DNA from: Pseudomonas citronellolis
Lineage (GTDB): Bacteria > Pseudomonadota > Gammaproteobacteria > Pseudomonadales > Pseudomonadaceae
Reading direction: 5' to 3'
Assembly: GCF_900112375.1 (NCBI RefSeq)
Contig: NZ_FOLS01000005.1
Coordinates: 124,001-188,000 of the forward strand
DNA: 64,000 nucleotides
Below are positions 27,703 to 37,959 of the stretch, in pieces (the first letter of the stretch is position 1; each line of letters begins with the position of its first letter). The translations under genes and the position numbers were made by a program. The notes under the pieces are model-generated. The model did no database searches. It was not told the origin of the DNA and worked only from the letters and a program-made list of their open reading frames with translations.

Positions 27703-27792
27703 TGTAGGAGCGGGCCCTGCCCGCGATTCGCGCGCAGGGCGCGCTCCTACATGGAGACCGCGTAGGATGGGTTGAGCGAAGCGATACCCATC
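27703..27792. repeat. Palindromic repeat pair in the paaE-paaZ gap
   Basis: TAGGAGCGGGCCCTGCCCGCG (27705-27725) faces GCGCAGGGCGCGCTCCTA (27732-27749), forming a long hairpin. It is followed by TAGGATGGGTTGAGCGAAGC (27763-27782), the family also seen near 25218 and 44481. It lies between paaE and paaZ and could form an mRNA stem-loop that separates their expression. Confidence 0.7.
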
Positions 27793-27813
27793 ATCGTGGC
27801 CTACGAAGAGCAG

Positions 27814-28890
27814 TCAGAGCTGGTCGAAGTCGAGGACCACCTTGTCGCTCAGCGGGAAGGCCTGGCAGCTGAGCACGTAGCCGGCCGCCACTTCGTAGTC
27901 TTCCAGGGCGAAGTTGCTGTCCATCTCCACTTCGCCTTCGATCACCTTGCACTTGCAGGTCGAGCACACGCCGGCCTTGCAGGAGTAGGGCAGCTCGGCG
28001 CCCTGGGCGTTGCCGGCGTCGAGCACGCTGACGCTGTTGCGCGCCAGTTCGAAGGAGAGTTCGCGGCCGTCGCTGATCACTGTGACCTGGCTCTTGCCGC
28101 TGTCGGTCGCGGCGGCGGCCTGGCGGGCTTCGCGCTTGCTCTCGCTGCCGGCGGCGGCGAACAGCTCGAAGTGGATGCGCTCGGCCGGCATGCCATTGGC
28201 CCTGAGTTGGTCGCGCACGGTCTCGGTCATCGCCTGCGGGCCGCAGATGAAGGCGGCGTCGAGGTGCTTCACGTCCAGCCAGCGGCTGAACAGCTGGCCG
28301 CACTTGTCGGCGTCGATGCGGCCGTTGTAGAGGTCCACGTCCTGCTGTTCGCGGCTGAACACGAAGATCAGGTTGAGGCGCTGCAGGTAGCGGTTCTTCA
28401 GGTCTTCCAGCTGCTCGCGGAACATCGCGGCGTTGCTGGAGCGGTTGCCGTAGAGCACGGTGACGCGGCTGTGCGGCTCGGCTTCCAGGGTGGTCTTGAC
28501 GATCGACAGGATCGGCGTGATGCCGCTGCCGGCGGCCACCGCCAGGTAGTTGCCGTGGCGCGCCGCATCCAGCTGCACGTTGAAGTGGCCGGCCGGCGGC
28601 ATCACTTCCAGGCTGGCGCCGGCCTTCAGCGCCTCGTTGGCGTAGGCCGAGAAGCGCCCGCCGGGCACGCGCTTGATCGCCACGCGCAGCTCGCCGTCGT
28701 TGACGCCGCTGCAGATGGAGTAGGAGCGGCGCACCTCCTCGCCGTCCAGCTGGGCGCGCACCACCAGGTGCTGGCCCTGCTCGAAGCGGAAGCTGTCCTG
28801 CAGGTCCTGGGGGACGTCGAAGGCGATGGACACGGCGTCGCGGGTCTCCGGGCGCACTTCGCGGATCTTCAGGCTGTGGAATTTGCTCAT
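27814..28890 (-). CDS. paaE: PaaE, phenylacetyl-CoA epoxidase reductase
   Basis: A 358-aa reductase with ferredoxin-NADP reductase domains and a C-terminal plant-type [2Fe-2S] domain. Motifs are RRSYSICSG (flavin), AAGSGITPILSIVKT and AAFICGPQAMTETV (NADPH), and YSCKAGVCSTCKCKV with a fourth Cys in YVLSC. It passes electrons from NADPH to the PaaAC diiron oxygenase. It is the last gene of the paaABCDE operon, 25 bp after paaD. An internal linker with SESKREARQAAAATDSGKSQ is typical for this subfamily. Confidence 0.95.
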   Translation of the reverse strand: MSKFHSLKIREVRPETRDAVSIAFDVPQDLQDSFRFEQGQHLVVRAQLDGEEVRRSYSICSGVNDGELRVAIKRVPGGRFSAYANEALKAGASLEVMPPAGHFNVQLDAARHGNYLAVAAGSGITPILSIVKTTLEAEPHSRVTVLYGNRSSNAAMFREQLEDLKNRYLQRLNLIFVFSREQQDVDLYNGRIDADKCGQLFSRWLDVKHLDAAFICGPQAMTETVRDQLRANGMPAERIHFELFAAAGSESKREARQAAAATDSGKSQVTVISDGRELSFELARNSVSVLDAGNAQGAELPYSCKAGVCSTCKCKVIEGEVEMDSNFALEDYEVAAGYVLSCQAFPLSDKVVLDFDQL

Positions 28891-28915
28891 TGTTCTTCTC
28901 CGGCGGCGGCGCCGC

Positions 28916-29449
28916 TCAGATGCACTTGAAATAGTCGAAGGGTTCGCGGCAATCGACGCAGCGGTACAGCGCCTTGCAGGCCGTGGAGCCGAACTGGCTG
29001 AGCTGCTCGGTGTGCAGGCTGCCGCACTGCGGGCAGCGCACTTCCGGCGTCTCGCCGAGCAGGCTGCGCTTGCTGGTGCTGCCGGCCGGCGGGGCGATGC
29101 CGTATTCGCGCAGCGCCTGGCGGCCGGCGTCGCTGATCCAGTCGGTGGTCCAGGCCGGGTCCAGGCGCCGTTCCAGTTGCGGCGCGGCGAAGCCGGCGTG
29201 TTCCAGGGCGTGCTGGATGTCCTGCTCGATGACCTCGGTGGCCGGGCAGCCGGAGTAGGTGGGGGTGACCACTACGTGCAGGTGCCCGCCGTGCCAGTCC
29301 AGGCCGCGGACGATGCCCAGGTCGACCACGCTGACCACTGGCACTTCCGGGTCCATCACCTGGCCCAGCACGTTCCAGGCATGGCTGAGGTCGTCGGCGG
29401 AACCTGCGCGCGCGCCGCGGTCGCTGGCGATCAGCTCACCAGGTCGCAT
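28916..29449 (-). CDS. paaD: PaaD, phenylacetyl-CoA epoxidase maturation protein (MIP18-like)
   Basis: A 177-aa protein with an N-terminal MIP18/DUF59 domain (VLGQVMDPEVPVVSVVDLGI, TPTYSGCPATEVIEQDI) and a C-terminal zinc-ribbon-like tail (CPQCGSLHTEQL then YRCVDCREPFDYFKC). PaaD is thought to help iron-sulfur assembly of PaaE and is needed for epoxidase activity. Its start overlaps paaC by 14 bp, so the two are translationally coupled. Confidence 0.95.
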   Translation of the reverse strand: MRPGELIASDRGARAGSADDLSHAWNVLGQVMDPEVPVVSVVDLGIVRGLDWHGGHLHVVVTPTYSGCPATEVIEQDIQHALEHAGFAAPQLERRLDPAWTTDWISDAGRQALREYGIAPPAGSTSKRSLLGETPEVRCPQCGSLHTEQLSQFGSTACKALYRCVDCREPFDYFKCI

Positions 29450-30197
29450 CGGGGTAGGCCCGCTGGAGGAACTGCATCTCGGCCAGGAGGATGCCCAGGT
29501 GCTCGGTGTGCAGGCCGCGGCGGCCGCTGAGGTAGAAGTTCACCGCGGGCTCGGGCAGCGGCAGGGTGGCGCTGGCGAAGATGTCGGCGACCTTGGCGCG
29601 CCAGGCGGCGGCCAGCTCTTCCGGGTTGGGCGCCACGCCTTCGGCGAACAGGCGCTGTTCCACTTCGTCGGCGTTGGTCATCTCGACGGTGAAGCGCCAG
29701 ACCTGCGGAATCGCCGCCAGCATGCGCGCGTGGCTTTCCTCGGTGCCGTCGCCCAGGCGCTCGATCCACTCGCCGGAGCGGCGCAGATGGTAGGTGACCT
29801 CCTTCAGGCCCTTGGCGGCGATGGCGGCGATGCGCGCGTCGCTGGAATCGCTGAGGGCGCGCAGCACGTGGAAGTGCCAGGCGTCGTAGAGGAACTGCTT
29901 GGCCATGGTCACGGCGAAGTCGCCGTTGGGCTGCTCGACCAGCAGCAGGTTGCGGAAGGCGCGCTCGTCGCGGCGGAACGCCAGGTGGTCGGCGTCGCGG
30001 CCGTCGTCCAGCAGCTCGGCTGCGTACTCGTACCAGTTGCGTGCCTGGCCAACCAGGTCGAGGCCGACGTTCATCAGCGCCAGTTCTTCTTCCAGGGCCG
30101 GGGCGCGGCCGCACCATTCGCACAGGCGCTGGCCCTGGATCAGGGCGCTGTCAGCGAGGCGCAGCAGGTATTCGATCTTGTCGTTATGCGGGTTCAT
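29436..30197 (-). CDS. paaC: PaaC, structural subunit of phenylacetyl-CoA epoxidase
   Basis: A 253-aa ferritin-like helical subunit: LRLADSALIQGQRLCEWCGR, ELALMNVGLDLVGQARNWY, AKQFLYDAWHFHVLRAL and KEVTYHLRRSGEWIERLGDG. PaaC pairs with PaaA in the epoxidase core; it keeps the fold but is regarded as non-catalytic. It lies 10 bp after paaB and overlaps paaD. Confidence 0.96.
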   Translation of the reverse strand: MNPHNDKIEYLLRLADSALIQGQRLCEWCGRAPALEEELALMNVGLDLVGQARNWYEYAAELLDDGRDADHLAFRRDERAFRNLLLVEQPNGDFAVTMAKQFLYDAWHFHVLRALSDSSDARIAAIAAKGLKEVTYHLRRSGEWIERLGDGTEESHARMLAAIPQVWRFTVEMTNADEVEQRLFAEGVAPNPEELAAAWRAKVADIFASATLPLPEPAVNFYLSGRRGLHTEHLGILLAEMQFLQRAYPDATW

Positions 30198-30207
30198 GCA
30201 CGCGATC

Positions 30208-30489
30208 TCACATGTGGCCGACTTCGGGCGGCAGCTCGTAGAAGCTGGCGTGGCGGTAGACCTTGTCCTGCGCCGGGTCGAACAGCGGGTCCTTCTCGTC
30301 GGGCGAGGAGGCGGTGATCAGCGCCGAGGGCACCACCCACAGGCTCACGCCTTCGTTGCGGCGGGTGTACAGCTCGCGGGCGTTCTCGATGGCCATCGCG
30401 GCATCGGCGGCATGCACGCTGCCGACGTGCTTGTGGTTGAGGCCGTGCTTGCTGCGCACGAAGACTTCAAAAAGGGTCCATTCGCTCAT
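30208..30489 (-). CDS. paaB: PaaB, small subunit of phenylacetyl-CoA epoxidase
   Basis: A 93-aa protein matching PaaB: EWTLFEVFVRSKHGLNHKHV, VHAADAAMAIENARELYTRR and SPDEKDPLFDPAQDKVYRHA. PaaB bridges PaaAC units in the complex and has no cofactor. It lies between paaA (17 bp) and paaC (10 bp), and AGGAGAACACC precedes its ATG. Confidence 0.97.
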   Translation of the reverse strand: MSEWTLFEVFVRSKHGLNHKHVGSVHAADAAMAIENARELYTRRNEGVSLWVVPSALITASSPDEKDPLFDPAQDKVYRHASFYELPPEVGHM

Positions 30490-30506
30490 GGTGTTCTCCT
30501 CGCGGC

Positions 30507-31502
30507 TCAGGCGGCGTCGCGTTTGCGTTGTTGTTTTTTACGGGCATGGGCGACCGCGGCTTCGCGGACCCAGGCGCCGCTCTCGATGGCGTTGCGGCGG
30601 GTGGCGACGCGCTCGGCGTTGCACGGGCCGTTGCCCTTGAGCACTTCGTAGAATTCTTCCCACTGGATGTCGCCGAAGTCGTAGTGGCCGCGTTCCTCGT
30701 TCCACTTCAGGTGCGGGTCCGGGGCGGTGCAGCCGAGCAGTTCCAGCTGCGGCACGGTCTGGTCGATGAAGCGCTGGCGCAGTTCGTCGTTGCTCTGCCG
30801 CTTGATCTTCCAGGCCATCGACTGGGCGCTGTTGGGCGAGTGCTCGTCGCTGGGGCCGAACATCATCAGCGCCGGCCACCAGAGGCGGTCGATGGCGTCC
30901 TGGACCATGTCCTTCTGCGCCTGGGTGCCGTGGCGCATCATGGTCAGGAGGATTTCGTAGCCCTGGCGCTGGTGGAAGCTTTCTTCCTTGCAGATGCGGA
31001 TCATCGCGCGCGAATAGGGGCCGTAGGAGGTGCGCTGCAGCACCACCTGGTTGACGATGGCGGCGCCGTCCACCAGCCAGCCCACCGCGCCCATGTCGGC
31101 CCAGTTCAGCGTCGGGTAGTTGAAGATGCTGGAGTACTTGGCGCGGCCGGAGTGCAGCTTGGCGACTTCCTCGTCGCGGTCGGCGCCGAGGGTTTCCATG
31201 GCGCTGTACAGGTACAGGCCGTGGCCGGCTTCGTCCTGGATCTTCGCCATCAGCTGCAGCTTGCGCTTGAGCGTCGGCGCGCGGGTCACCCAGTTGCCCT
31301 CCGGCAGCATGCCGACGATTTCCGAGTGGGCGTGCTGGGAAATCTGGCGGATCAGGGTCTGGCGGTAGGCGTCGGGCATCCAGTTCTTCGCCTCGATCTT
31401 GATCTCGGCGTCGATCTTCTCCTGGAAGGCACGCTCCTCGGGGGACATGTCCTCGAGCGACTTGACGCGCTTGACGCCAGTCTCGACCAGTTGTGCATAC
31501 AT
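30507..31502 (-). CDS. paaA: PaaA, catalytic diiron subunit of phenylacetyl-CoA epoxidase
   Basis: A 331-aa protein with the diiron helices of Paa[41 protein letters not shown] (ExxH) and [20 protein letters not shown] (ExxH). It inserts one O2 atom into the ring of phenylacetyl-CoA to give the 1,2-epoxide. The ATG at 31502 follows GGCTGGAGACACAGC. The promoter region upstream holds a TGATAC-N27-GTGTCG site at 31563-31601, suggesting PaaX control of the paaABCDE operon. Confidence 0.97.
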   Translation of the reverse strand: MYAQLVETGVKRVKSLEDMSPEERAFQEKIDAEIKIEAKNWMPDAYRQTLIRQISQHAHSEIVGMLPEGNWVTRAPTLKRKLQLMAKIQDEAGHGLYLYSAMETLGADRDEEVAKLHSGRAKYSSIFNYPTLNWADMGAVGWLVDGAAIVNQVVLQRTSYGPYSRAMIRICKEESFHQRQGYEILLTMMRHGTQAQKDMVQDAIDRLWWPALMMFGPSDEHSPNSAQSMAWKIKRQSNDELRQRFIDQTVPQLELLGCTAPDPHLKWNEERGHYDFGDIQWEEFYEVLKGNGPCNAERVATRRNAIESGAWVREAAVAHARKKQQRKRDAA

Positions 31503-31865
31503 GCTGTGTCTCCAGCCTTTGTTCTGTTGTGGGGAGGCCTTGGCCATGGCGCTATTTTTAAATGATACAGAAAGCAATGTCTAACACTAAATAGTGTGTC
31601 GTATGTGTTTTTTGTATCGCTTTGGGGGTAGGCGGGGGTGGGCGTTGGGCGCCAGTGGAAGACTTGTGGTGAATGGCTGCTGGAATTCGCAGCTATCTGG
31701 CGGTGAACGTGATGATAAAGGAGGGTTTGGATCAGGCGGATGATCGCGGCTCCGGCGCGATACCGGAGTGACGAATGGAGGGGTTAAAGCGATACGTAAA
31801 ATTAGAGTGTGGCTGGTGTACGTGTTTCTGATGTGGCGCCCGCCGGGGCGGGCGCCGGTATCGGT
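31503..31865. other. paaA promoter region and DUF1428 downstream region
   Basis: No gene is supportable in these 363 bp. The part next to paaA is AT-rich and carries the putative PaaX operator. The far part, just after the DUF1428 stop, holds a strong stem GGCGCCCGCC (31835-31844) / GGCGGGCGCC (31847-31856) that may terminate the minus-strand DUF1428 transcript, although no T-run follows. Confidence 0.6.
31563..31601 (-). promoter_or_regulatory. Putative PaaX operator TGATAC-N27-GTGTCG upstream of paaA
   Basis: TGATAC (31563-31568) and GTGTCG (31596-31601) are separated by exactly 27 bp, in an AT-rich stretch 61-99 bp upstream of the paaA start. The PaaX operator known from E. coli is TGATTC-N27-GAATCA. 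The same spacing recurs at 34524, 41201 and, more weakly, 41398. PaaX would repress until phenylacetyl-CoA binds. Confidence 0.7.
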
Positions 31866-32219
31866 TCAGGCGTCGACGATCACCTGGAAGCCGCCGAAGA
31901 TCATGCGCTGGCCGTCGAAGGGCATGGACTGGAAGTTGTCCTTCAGGCGTGGGTCCTCCATGACCTTCTTCATCCCGGCGTCGCGTACCTCGCGGGACGG
32001 CCAGGTGATCCAGGAGAACACCACGGCCTCGTCCTCCTTGCGTTTCACGGCCATGGGGAAGGAGGTCACCTTGCCTTCGGGGACGTCGTCGCCCCAGCAC
32101 TCGACCACGCTGAGCGCGCCGTGTTCCTTGAAGACCACCGCCGCCTTGCGGGCCAGCTCGGTGTAGGCCTCGCGGTTGGCGGTGGGGACGGGGACGATGA
32201 AGCCGTCGATGTAGTTCAT
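31866..32219 (-). CDS. DUF1428 (YbaA-like) protein
   Basis: A 117-aa protein of the DUF1428 family: NYIDGFIVPVPTANREAY, VVECWGDDVPEGKVTSFPMA, VVFSWITWPSREVRDAGMKK and PFDGQRMIFGGFQVIVDA. It adopts a ferredoxin-like alpha/beta dimer fold in characterised relatives, with no known reaction. It sits between paaA and the symporter gene on the same strand but has its own gap on each side, so membership in the paa regulon is not shown. Confidence 0.9.
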   Translation of the reverse strand: MNYIDGFIVPVPTANREAYTELARKAAVVFKEHGALSVVECWGDDVPEGKVTSFPMAVKRKEDEAVVFSWITWPSREVRDAGMKKVMEDPRLKDNFQSMPFDGQRMIFGGFQVIVDA

Positions 32220-32544
32220 GGTGGGGCTCCCTTTGCTGTTTGAGGGGGGAGTGGGTCTCCCGTGGGGGTCGATTGCTAGTCGTTCAGGGTGGGGGAGGAT
32301 CGACAGGGGTGTGGCGGAAGGTGATGGGCGGTCGGGGGGGCTGGGTTTGAGAGCGCCCTCTCCCTAACCCTCTCCCTGAAGGGAGAGGGGACTGTCCTCT
32401 GCCTGCTGAAGCATCCGAGTACTCCTGCGGTTCCCGGCTGACGCTTGACTTCCCGTCCACGCCGAACGGCTCCCTCTCCCTTCAGGGAGAGGGTTAGGGA
32501 GAGGGAGCGGAGGTCCGCTTGACGATGAAGCCAAGCCTTACCTT
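32220..32544. repeat. Intergenic region with inverted CCCTCTCC palindromes
   Basis: The gap between the DUF1428 start and the symporter stop holds CCCTCTCCCTAACCCTCTCC followed by TGAAGGGAGAGGG (32356-32389). Its inverted counterpart is CCCTCTCCCTTCAGGGAGAG then GGTTAGGGAGAGGG (32472-32505). The two blocks are mutual reverse complements about 80 bp apart, so the whole 150-bp unit can fold as one large hairpin. No gene is seen. Confidence 0.75.
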
Positions 32545-34179
32545 TCAATGCCGACTGGCCACAGCCGCCCCAATCCCCGTCATCGACCGGATGAACTGCC
32601 CCAGGTACCGCCCACGCTCCGCCTCCGCCCTCGCCGAACGGTCGCTCACCGAGAACCCCCAGGCCGCCAGGAAGGCCGCGCTCATGGAGAACAGCGCCGG
32701 GTTGCTGTAGGGGAACACCGCCTCGGCGTTGCCCAGCACCGCCACCCACACCGGCGGGCCGAGCACCAGCAGGGCGATGGCGGTGAGCAGGCCGGCCAGG
32801 CTGCCGGCCACCGCGCCGCGGGTGGTCAGGCCGCGCCAGAACATCGAGAGGAACAGCACCGGGAAGTTCACCGAGGCGGCGATGGCCAGCACCAGGCCGG
32901 AGAGGAAGGCGATGTTCTGCGACTCGAAGAGCACGCCGAGGATCACCGCCAGAACGCCGATGCCCAGGGTGGCCAGGCGCGACACGCGCATTTCCTCGGC
33001 CTCGCTGGCCTGGCCCTTGCGCAGCACGCAGGCGTAGAGATCGTGGGACACCGCCGAGGCCGCCGACAGCGCCAGGCCCGCTACCACCGCGAGGATGGTG
33101 GCGAAGGTCACCGCGCAGATGAAGCCGAGGAACAGGTTGCCGCCCACGGCCTGGGCCAGGTGCACGGCGACCATGTTGCCGCCGCCGATCAGCGCGCCCT
33201 CGGCGGTGCGGAAGGCCGGGTCGTTGCCGACCATGACGATGGCACCGAAGCCCACGGCGATCAGCAGCAGGTAGAAGTAGCCGATGAAGCCGGTGGCGTA
33301 GAACACGCTCTTGCGCGCCTCGCGGGCGTCGCTGACGGTGAAGAAGCGCATCAGGATGTGCGGCAGGCCGGCGGTGCCGAACATCATGCCCAGGGCCAGG
33401 GAGATGGCGTCCACCGGGTTCGCCAGCAGGCCGCCGGGGGCCATGATCGCCACGCCCTTGGCGTGCACTTCGGTGGCCGCGGCGAACATCGCCTCGCTGC
33501 TGAAGCCGAAGTGGCGCAGCACCATGAAGGCCATGAAGCTGGTGCCCGAGAGCAGCAGCACGGCCTTGATGATCTGCACCCAGGTGGTGGCCAGCATGCC
33601 GCCGAAGGTCACGTAGCAGACCATCAGTGCGCCCACCACCAGCACCGCCTGCAGGTAGCTCAGGCCGAACAGCAGTTCGATCAGCTTGCCGGCGCCGACC
33701 ATCTGCGCCACCAGGTACAGCAGCGCCACGATCAGCGTGCCGAGGGCCGCGGTGATGCGGATCGGCGCCTGCTCCAGGCGGTAGGAGACCACGTCGGCGA
33801 AGGTGTACTTGCCCAGGTTGCGCAGGCGCTCGGCGATCAGGAAGAGGATGATCGGCCAGCCGGCGAGCACGCCCAGGGCGTAGAGCAGGCCGTCGTAGCC
33901 GCTGGCGAACATCATCGCCGAGATGCCCAGGAAGGACGCCGCGGAGATCATGTCGCCGGCGATCGCCAGGCCGTTCTGCATGCCGGTGAGGCCGCCGCCG
34001 GCGGTGTAGAAGTCCGCCGCCGAGCGGGTGCGCAGGGCGGCCCAGCGGGTGATGGCCAGGGTGGACAGGACGAAGGCCAGGAACAGGCCGATGGCGTGCC
34101 AGTTCAGCGGGCGTTCGGCGCCGGCGGCCAGGGCCGGCTCGGACAGCGCCAGGCCGGCGAGCAGGAACAGGGACTTCAT
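32545..34179 (-). CDS. paaL: Na+/solute symporter, probable phenylacetate permease PaaL
   Basis: A 544-aa SSS-family transporter with a cleavable-looking N-terminal hydrophobic segment and about 13 spans. Family motifs include [60 protein letters not shown] and [20 protein letters not shown]. It closely resembles ActP-type acetate permeases, but its location between paa operons and a PaaX-like operator upstream of its operon point to phenylacetate uptake. It overlaps the DUF485 gene by 4 bp, an arrangement shared with the yjcH-actP pair. Confidence 0.85.
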   Translation of the reverse strand: MKSLFLLAGLALSEPALAAGAERPLNWHAIGLFLAFVLSTLAITRWAALRTRSAADFYTAGGGLTGMQNGLAIAGDMISAASFLGISAMMFASGYDGLLYALGVLAGWPIILFLIAERLRNLGKYTFADVVSYRLEQAPIRITAALGTLIVALLYLVAQMVGAGKLIELLFGLSYLQAVLVVGALMVCYVTFGGMLATTWVQIIKAVLLLSGTSFMAFMVLRHFGFSSEAMFAAATEVHAKGVAIMAPGGLLANPVDAISLALGMMFGTAGLPHILMRFFTVSDAREARKSVFYATGFIGYFYLLLIAVGFGAIVMVGNDPAFRTAEGALIGGGNMVAVHLAQAVGGNLFLGFICAVTFATILAVVAGLALSAASAVSHDLYACVLRKGQASEAEEMRVSRLATLGIGVLAVILGVLFESQNIAFLSGLVLAIAASVNFPVLFLSMFWRGLTTRGAVAGSLAGLLTAIALLVLGPPVWVAVLGNAEAVFPYSNPALFSMSAAFLAAWGFSVSDRSARAEAERGRYLGQFIRSMTGIGAAVASRH

Positions 34180-34481
34180 GCCTGGGCCTCCTGCTTGAGC
34201 CGGTCGTTCAGCGGGTCCAGCACCTTGTTGGTCTGGTGCACGTAGAGGCCGGTGAGCAGCACCGAGAGCAGGATCAGGCCGACGCCGGCGAGCATACCGA
34301 CGCTGGTCACCCCGCCGGCGAGCGGGCGGCCCAGCAGGCCGGGGGCGAAGGCCACCAGCAGGACGAAGCCGTAGTAGGCCAGCAGCAGGGTGGCGGTAAG
34401 GGACCAGGTGAGGCGTTGCTTGCGGCGGACGAGAAGGAGGAAGTCCGGGTGTTCCCGGAGGCGTTCCAGGGGCAGGGTCAT
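34176..34481 (-). CDS. DUF485 (YjcH-like) membrane protein
   Basis: A 101-aa inner-membrane protein with two spans (about 25-48, [20 protein letters not shown]; about 58-82, [20 protein letters not shown]) and the DUF485 signature [25 protein letters not shown]485 proteins are encoded immediately before SSS-family monocarboxylate permeases and probably assist them. Here it overlaps paaL by 4 bp. The perfect-spaced TGATAC-N27-GTATCG site lies 43 bp upstream of its ATG. Confidence 0.9.
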   Translation of the reverse strand: MTLPLERLREHPDFLLLVRRKQRLTWSLTATLLLAYYGFVLLVAFAPGLLGRPLAGGVTSVGMLAGVGLILLSVLLTGLYVHQTNKVLDPLNDRLKQEAQA

Positions 34482-34523
34482 GGCGCGCTCTCTGTTGTTG
34501 TGAGGTTGTCGAGGCAGTTTGTT

Positions 34524-34562
34524 TGATACGTAAATGTATTTTTAGTTTGTAATTGAGTATCG
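34524..34562 (-). promoter_or_regulatory. Putative PaaX operator TGATAC-N27-GTATCG upstream of DUF485-paaL
   Basis: TGATAC (34524-34529) and GTATCG (34557-34562) are inverted arms separated by exactly 27 bp, the best match in the window to the TGATTC-N27-GAATCA form of PaaX sites. The spacer is AT-rich and includes likely promoter sequence for the DUF485-paaL operon. Confidence 0.75.
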
Positions 34563-34647
34563 GAATTGATTGTCACCCAGGAGGCACAGGCCGGGGAGGG
34601 GGATGCAGGCGAAAGTCGTGTCGGGATGTTGCCGGGAGAGGGCTTTT

Positions 34648-34771
34648 CGTAGGGGCGAGCTTGCTCGCGAACCGCCCAGCGCAAGAGCGTTCGCGAGCAG
34701 GCTCGCTCCTACAGGGTGTGGGGTCGCGTGCCAACGAGAAACTCCCCGTCGCAACCCATCCTACGAAAAGC
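34648..34771. repeat. Inverted pair of TAGGAGCGAGC palindromes plus TAGGATGGGTTG arm
   Basis: TAGGGGCGAGCTTGCTCGCGAA (34650-34671) and its inverted copy TTCGCGAGCAGGCTCGCTCCTA (34690-34711) form a pair. CAACCCATCCTA (34753-34764) is an inverted arm of the third repeat family. The cluster lies between the DUF485 promoter and the paaK terminator. Confidence 0.75.
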
Positions 34772-34801
34772 AACTCGGCGCAATCGCCTGCGGGGAAAAT
34801 G

Positions 34802-34826
34802 AAAAACCCCGCCGAGGCGGGGTTTT
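34802..34826. terminator. Bidirectional terminator downstream of paaK
   Basis: AAAAACCCCGCC-GA-GGCGGGGTTTT (34802-34826) is a stem of CCCCGCC/GGCGGGG flanked by A and T runs, so it can terminate in both directions. It lies 16 bp beyond the paaK stop codon. Confidence 0.88.
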
Positions 34827-34841
34827 CGTGGCGCGGGGCGA

Positions 34842-36161
34842 TCAGCCCTGGTTGCGCTTGTCGAACACGTGGCAGGCCTTGCCTTCGGAGCGCTTGAGGC
34901 TGTGGAACGGCTGGATCAGGATGCGCGCGCTGATGCCGATGTGCGTCTTGACCTGCTTGCTCAGCTCGTTGGCCACCTGTTTCTGCTGCTCGGCGTCCAG
35001 GTGCTGCAGTTCGTGCTTGAGCTCGACGTGCACGTCCATGCTGTCCATGTTGCCGTTGCGATACAGGTGGATTTCGTAGACTTCGGCCAGCTGTTTCACT
35101 TTCAGCACCTGCTCCTCGATCTGCGTGGGGAACACGTTCACCCCGCGGATGATCAGCATGTCGTCGCTGCGCCCGGTGATCTTGTCGATGCGCCGCATCG
35201 GCCGCGCGGTGCCCGGCAGCAGGCGGGTGAGGTCGCGGGTGCGGTAGCGGATCATCGGCAGCGCTTCCTTGGACAGCGAGGTGAACACCAGCTCGCCGTA
35301 TTCGCCGTCGGGCAGCACCGCGCCGGTGGCCGGGTCGATGATCTCCGGGTAGAAGTGGTCTTCCCAGACGGTCGGGCCGTCCTTGGTCTCGGCGCATTCC
35401 ATGGCCACGCCCGGGCCCATGATCTCGGACAGCCCGTAGATGTCCAGGGCGGTGATGCCCAGGCGCTCTTCCACGGCGCGGCGCAGTTCGGCGGTCCACG
35501 GCTCGGCGCCGAAGATGCCCAGGCGCAGCTTGAGGCTGTGCGGGTCGATGCCCTGGCGCTCGATCTCGTCGGCCAGGTTGAGCATGTAGGACGGGGTGAC
35601 CATGATGATGTCCGGCTGGAAGTCGCGAATCAGCTGGACCTGCTTCTCGGTCTGGCCGCCGGACATCGGGATCACCGTGCAACCCAGGCGCTCGGCGCCG
35701 TAGTGGGCGCCCAGGCCGCCGGTGAACAGGCCGTAGCCGTAGGACACGTGGACCTTGTCGCCCTTGCGCCCGCCGGCGGCGCGGATCGAGCGCGCCACCA
35801 CGTTGGCCCAGGTGTCGATGTCGTTCTGCGTGTAGCCGACCACCGTGGGCTTGCCGGTGGTACCGCTGGAGGCGTGCAGGCGCACGATCTCGCTCTGCGG
35901 CACGGCGAACATGCCGTAGGGGTAGTTGTCGCGCAGGTCGTTCTTGCCGGTGAAGGGGAACTTCGCCAGGTCGTCGAGGGATTTCAGGTCGTCCGGGTGC
36001 ACGCCGGCTTCGGCGAAGCGCTTGCGGTACAGCGGGACGTTGTCGTAGGCGTGCTTGAGGCTCCAGCGCAGACGGTCCAGCTGGTGCTGGCGCAGTTCAT
36101 CGAGGCTGGCGGTCTCCAGCGGGTCGAGCAGGGCACGTTCGGCATCATGGTACATATTCAT
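34842..36161 (-). CDS. paaK: PaaK, phenylacetate-CoA ligase
   Basis: A 439-aa AMP-forming ligase. Motifs are the P-loop-like LHASSGTTGKPTVVGYT, YGLSEIMGPGVAMECAETKD, RYRTRDLTRLLPG and GRSDDMLIIRGVNVFPTQIE. It activates phenylacetate to phenylacetyl-CoA with ATP, giving both the first pathway intermediate and the PaaX inducer. It follows paaJ by 128 bp on the same strand; no PaaX-like site was found in that gap, so it is probably transcribed with paaFGHIJ. A second ATG two codons in (36155) is possible. Confidence 0.96.
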   Translation of the reverse strand: MNMYHDAERALLDPLETASLDELRQHQLDRLRWSLKHAYDNVPLYRKRFAEAGVHPDDLKSLDDLAKFPFTGKNDLRDNYPYGMFAVPQSEIVRLHASSGTTGKPTVVGYTQNDIDTWANVVARSIRAAGGRKGDKVHVSYGYGLFTGGLGAHYGAERLGCTVIPMSGGQTEKQVQLIRDFQPDIIMVTPSYMLNLADEIERQGIDPHSLKLRLGIFGAEPWTAELRRAVEERLGITALDIYGLSEIMGPGVAMECAETKDGPTVWEDHFYPEIIDPATGAVLPDGEYGELVFTSLSKEALPMIRYRTRDLTRLLPGTARPMRRIDKITGRSDDMLIIRGVNVFPTQIEEQVLKVKQLAEVYEIHLYRNGNMDSMDVHVELKHELQHLDAEQQKQVANELSKQVKTHIGISARILIQPFHSLKRSEGKACHVFDKRNQG

Positions 36162-36289
36162 GGGTTCACTCGATTTGTTCTTGTACGCCAGCCCGCGTGC
36201 GGGCTGCGAGTGTCATGGGGGGAGGATACGCCCCCCGCGGAATCCGGTCTTTGCGCTTCTGGCCAGGGTCTTTGGCGTCCCTGCCAGAG

Positions 36290-37512
<1,223 letters not shown>

Positions 37513-37516
<4 letters not shown>

Positions 37517-37959
37517 TCGGGGGTCTCCTGCGTCAGCACGGTGCCGCGCACTTTGTAGGATTTGCCGTGGAACAGGGCGATCAGCTGTCCGTGCTGGTTT
37601 TCGATGCGGACGTCGTAGTTGCCGGTGCGGCCGCTGCGGCTCTGCTCGCTGGCCGTGGCGGTCAGTTCGTCGCCCAGGCGCGCCGGGGCCACGTAGTCGA
37701 TGCTGCAGCCGATAGCCACGGTGGCCTCGTCATAGCTGTTGCAGGCGAAGGCGAAGGCCGAGTCGGCCAGGGCGAAGAGGAAGCCGCCGTGGCAGGTGCC
37801 GTGGCCCTGGATCATGTCCTCGCGCACCGGCATGCTCACCTGCGCGCTGCCGGGGCCGGCGTCGAGCAGGGCGATGCCCAGGCGCTGGGTGGCCAGGTCG
37901 CGGCTGAACATGGCGTCGGCGCAGGCGCGGGCCAGTTGTTCGGGGGTGCGCTCAGTCAT
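37513..37959 (-). CDS. paaI: PaaI, hydroxyphenylacetyl-CoA thioesterase
   Basis: A 148-aa hotdog-fold thioesterase with the signature [20 protein letters not shown], whose Asp is catalytic, and [20 protein letters not shown]. PaaI hydrolyses dead-end CoA thioesters to free CoA when the epoxidase pathway stalls. It overlaps both neighbours (paaJ by 4 bp, paaH by 8 bp), showing tight coupling. Confidence 0.95.

Noticed and set aside
36162-36289. PaaX operator upstream of paaK
   Set aside because: No TGATAC-N27 arrangement is present; paaK probably depends on the upstream paaF promoter.
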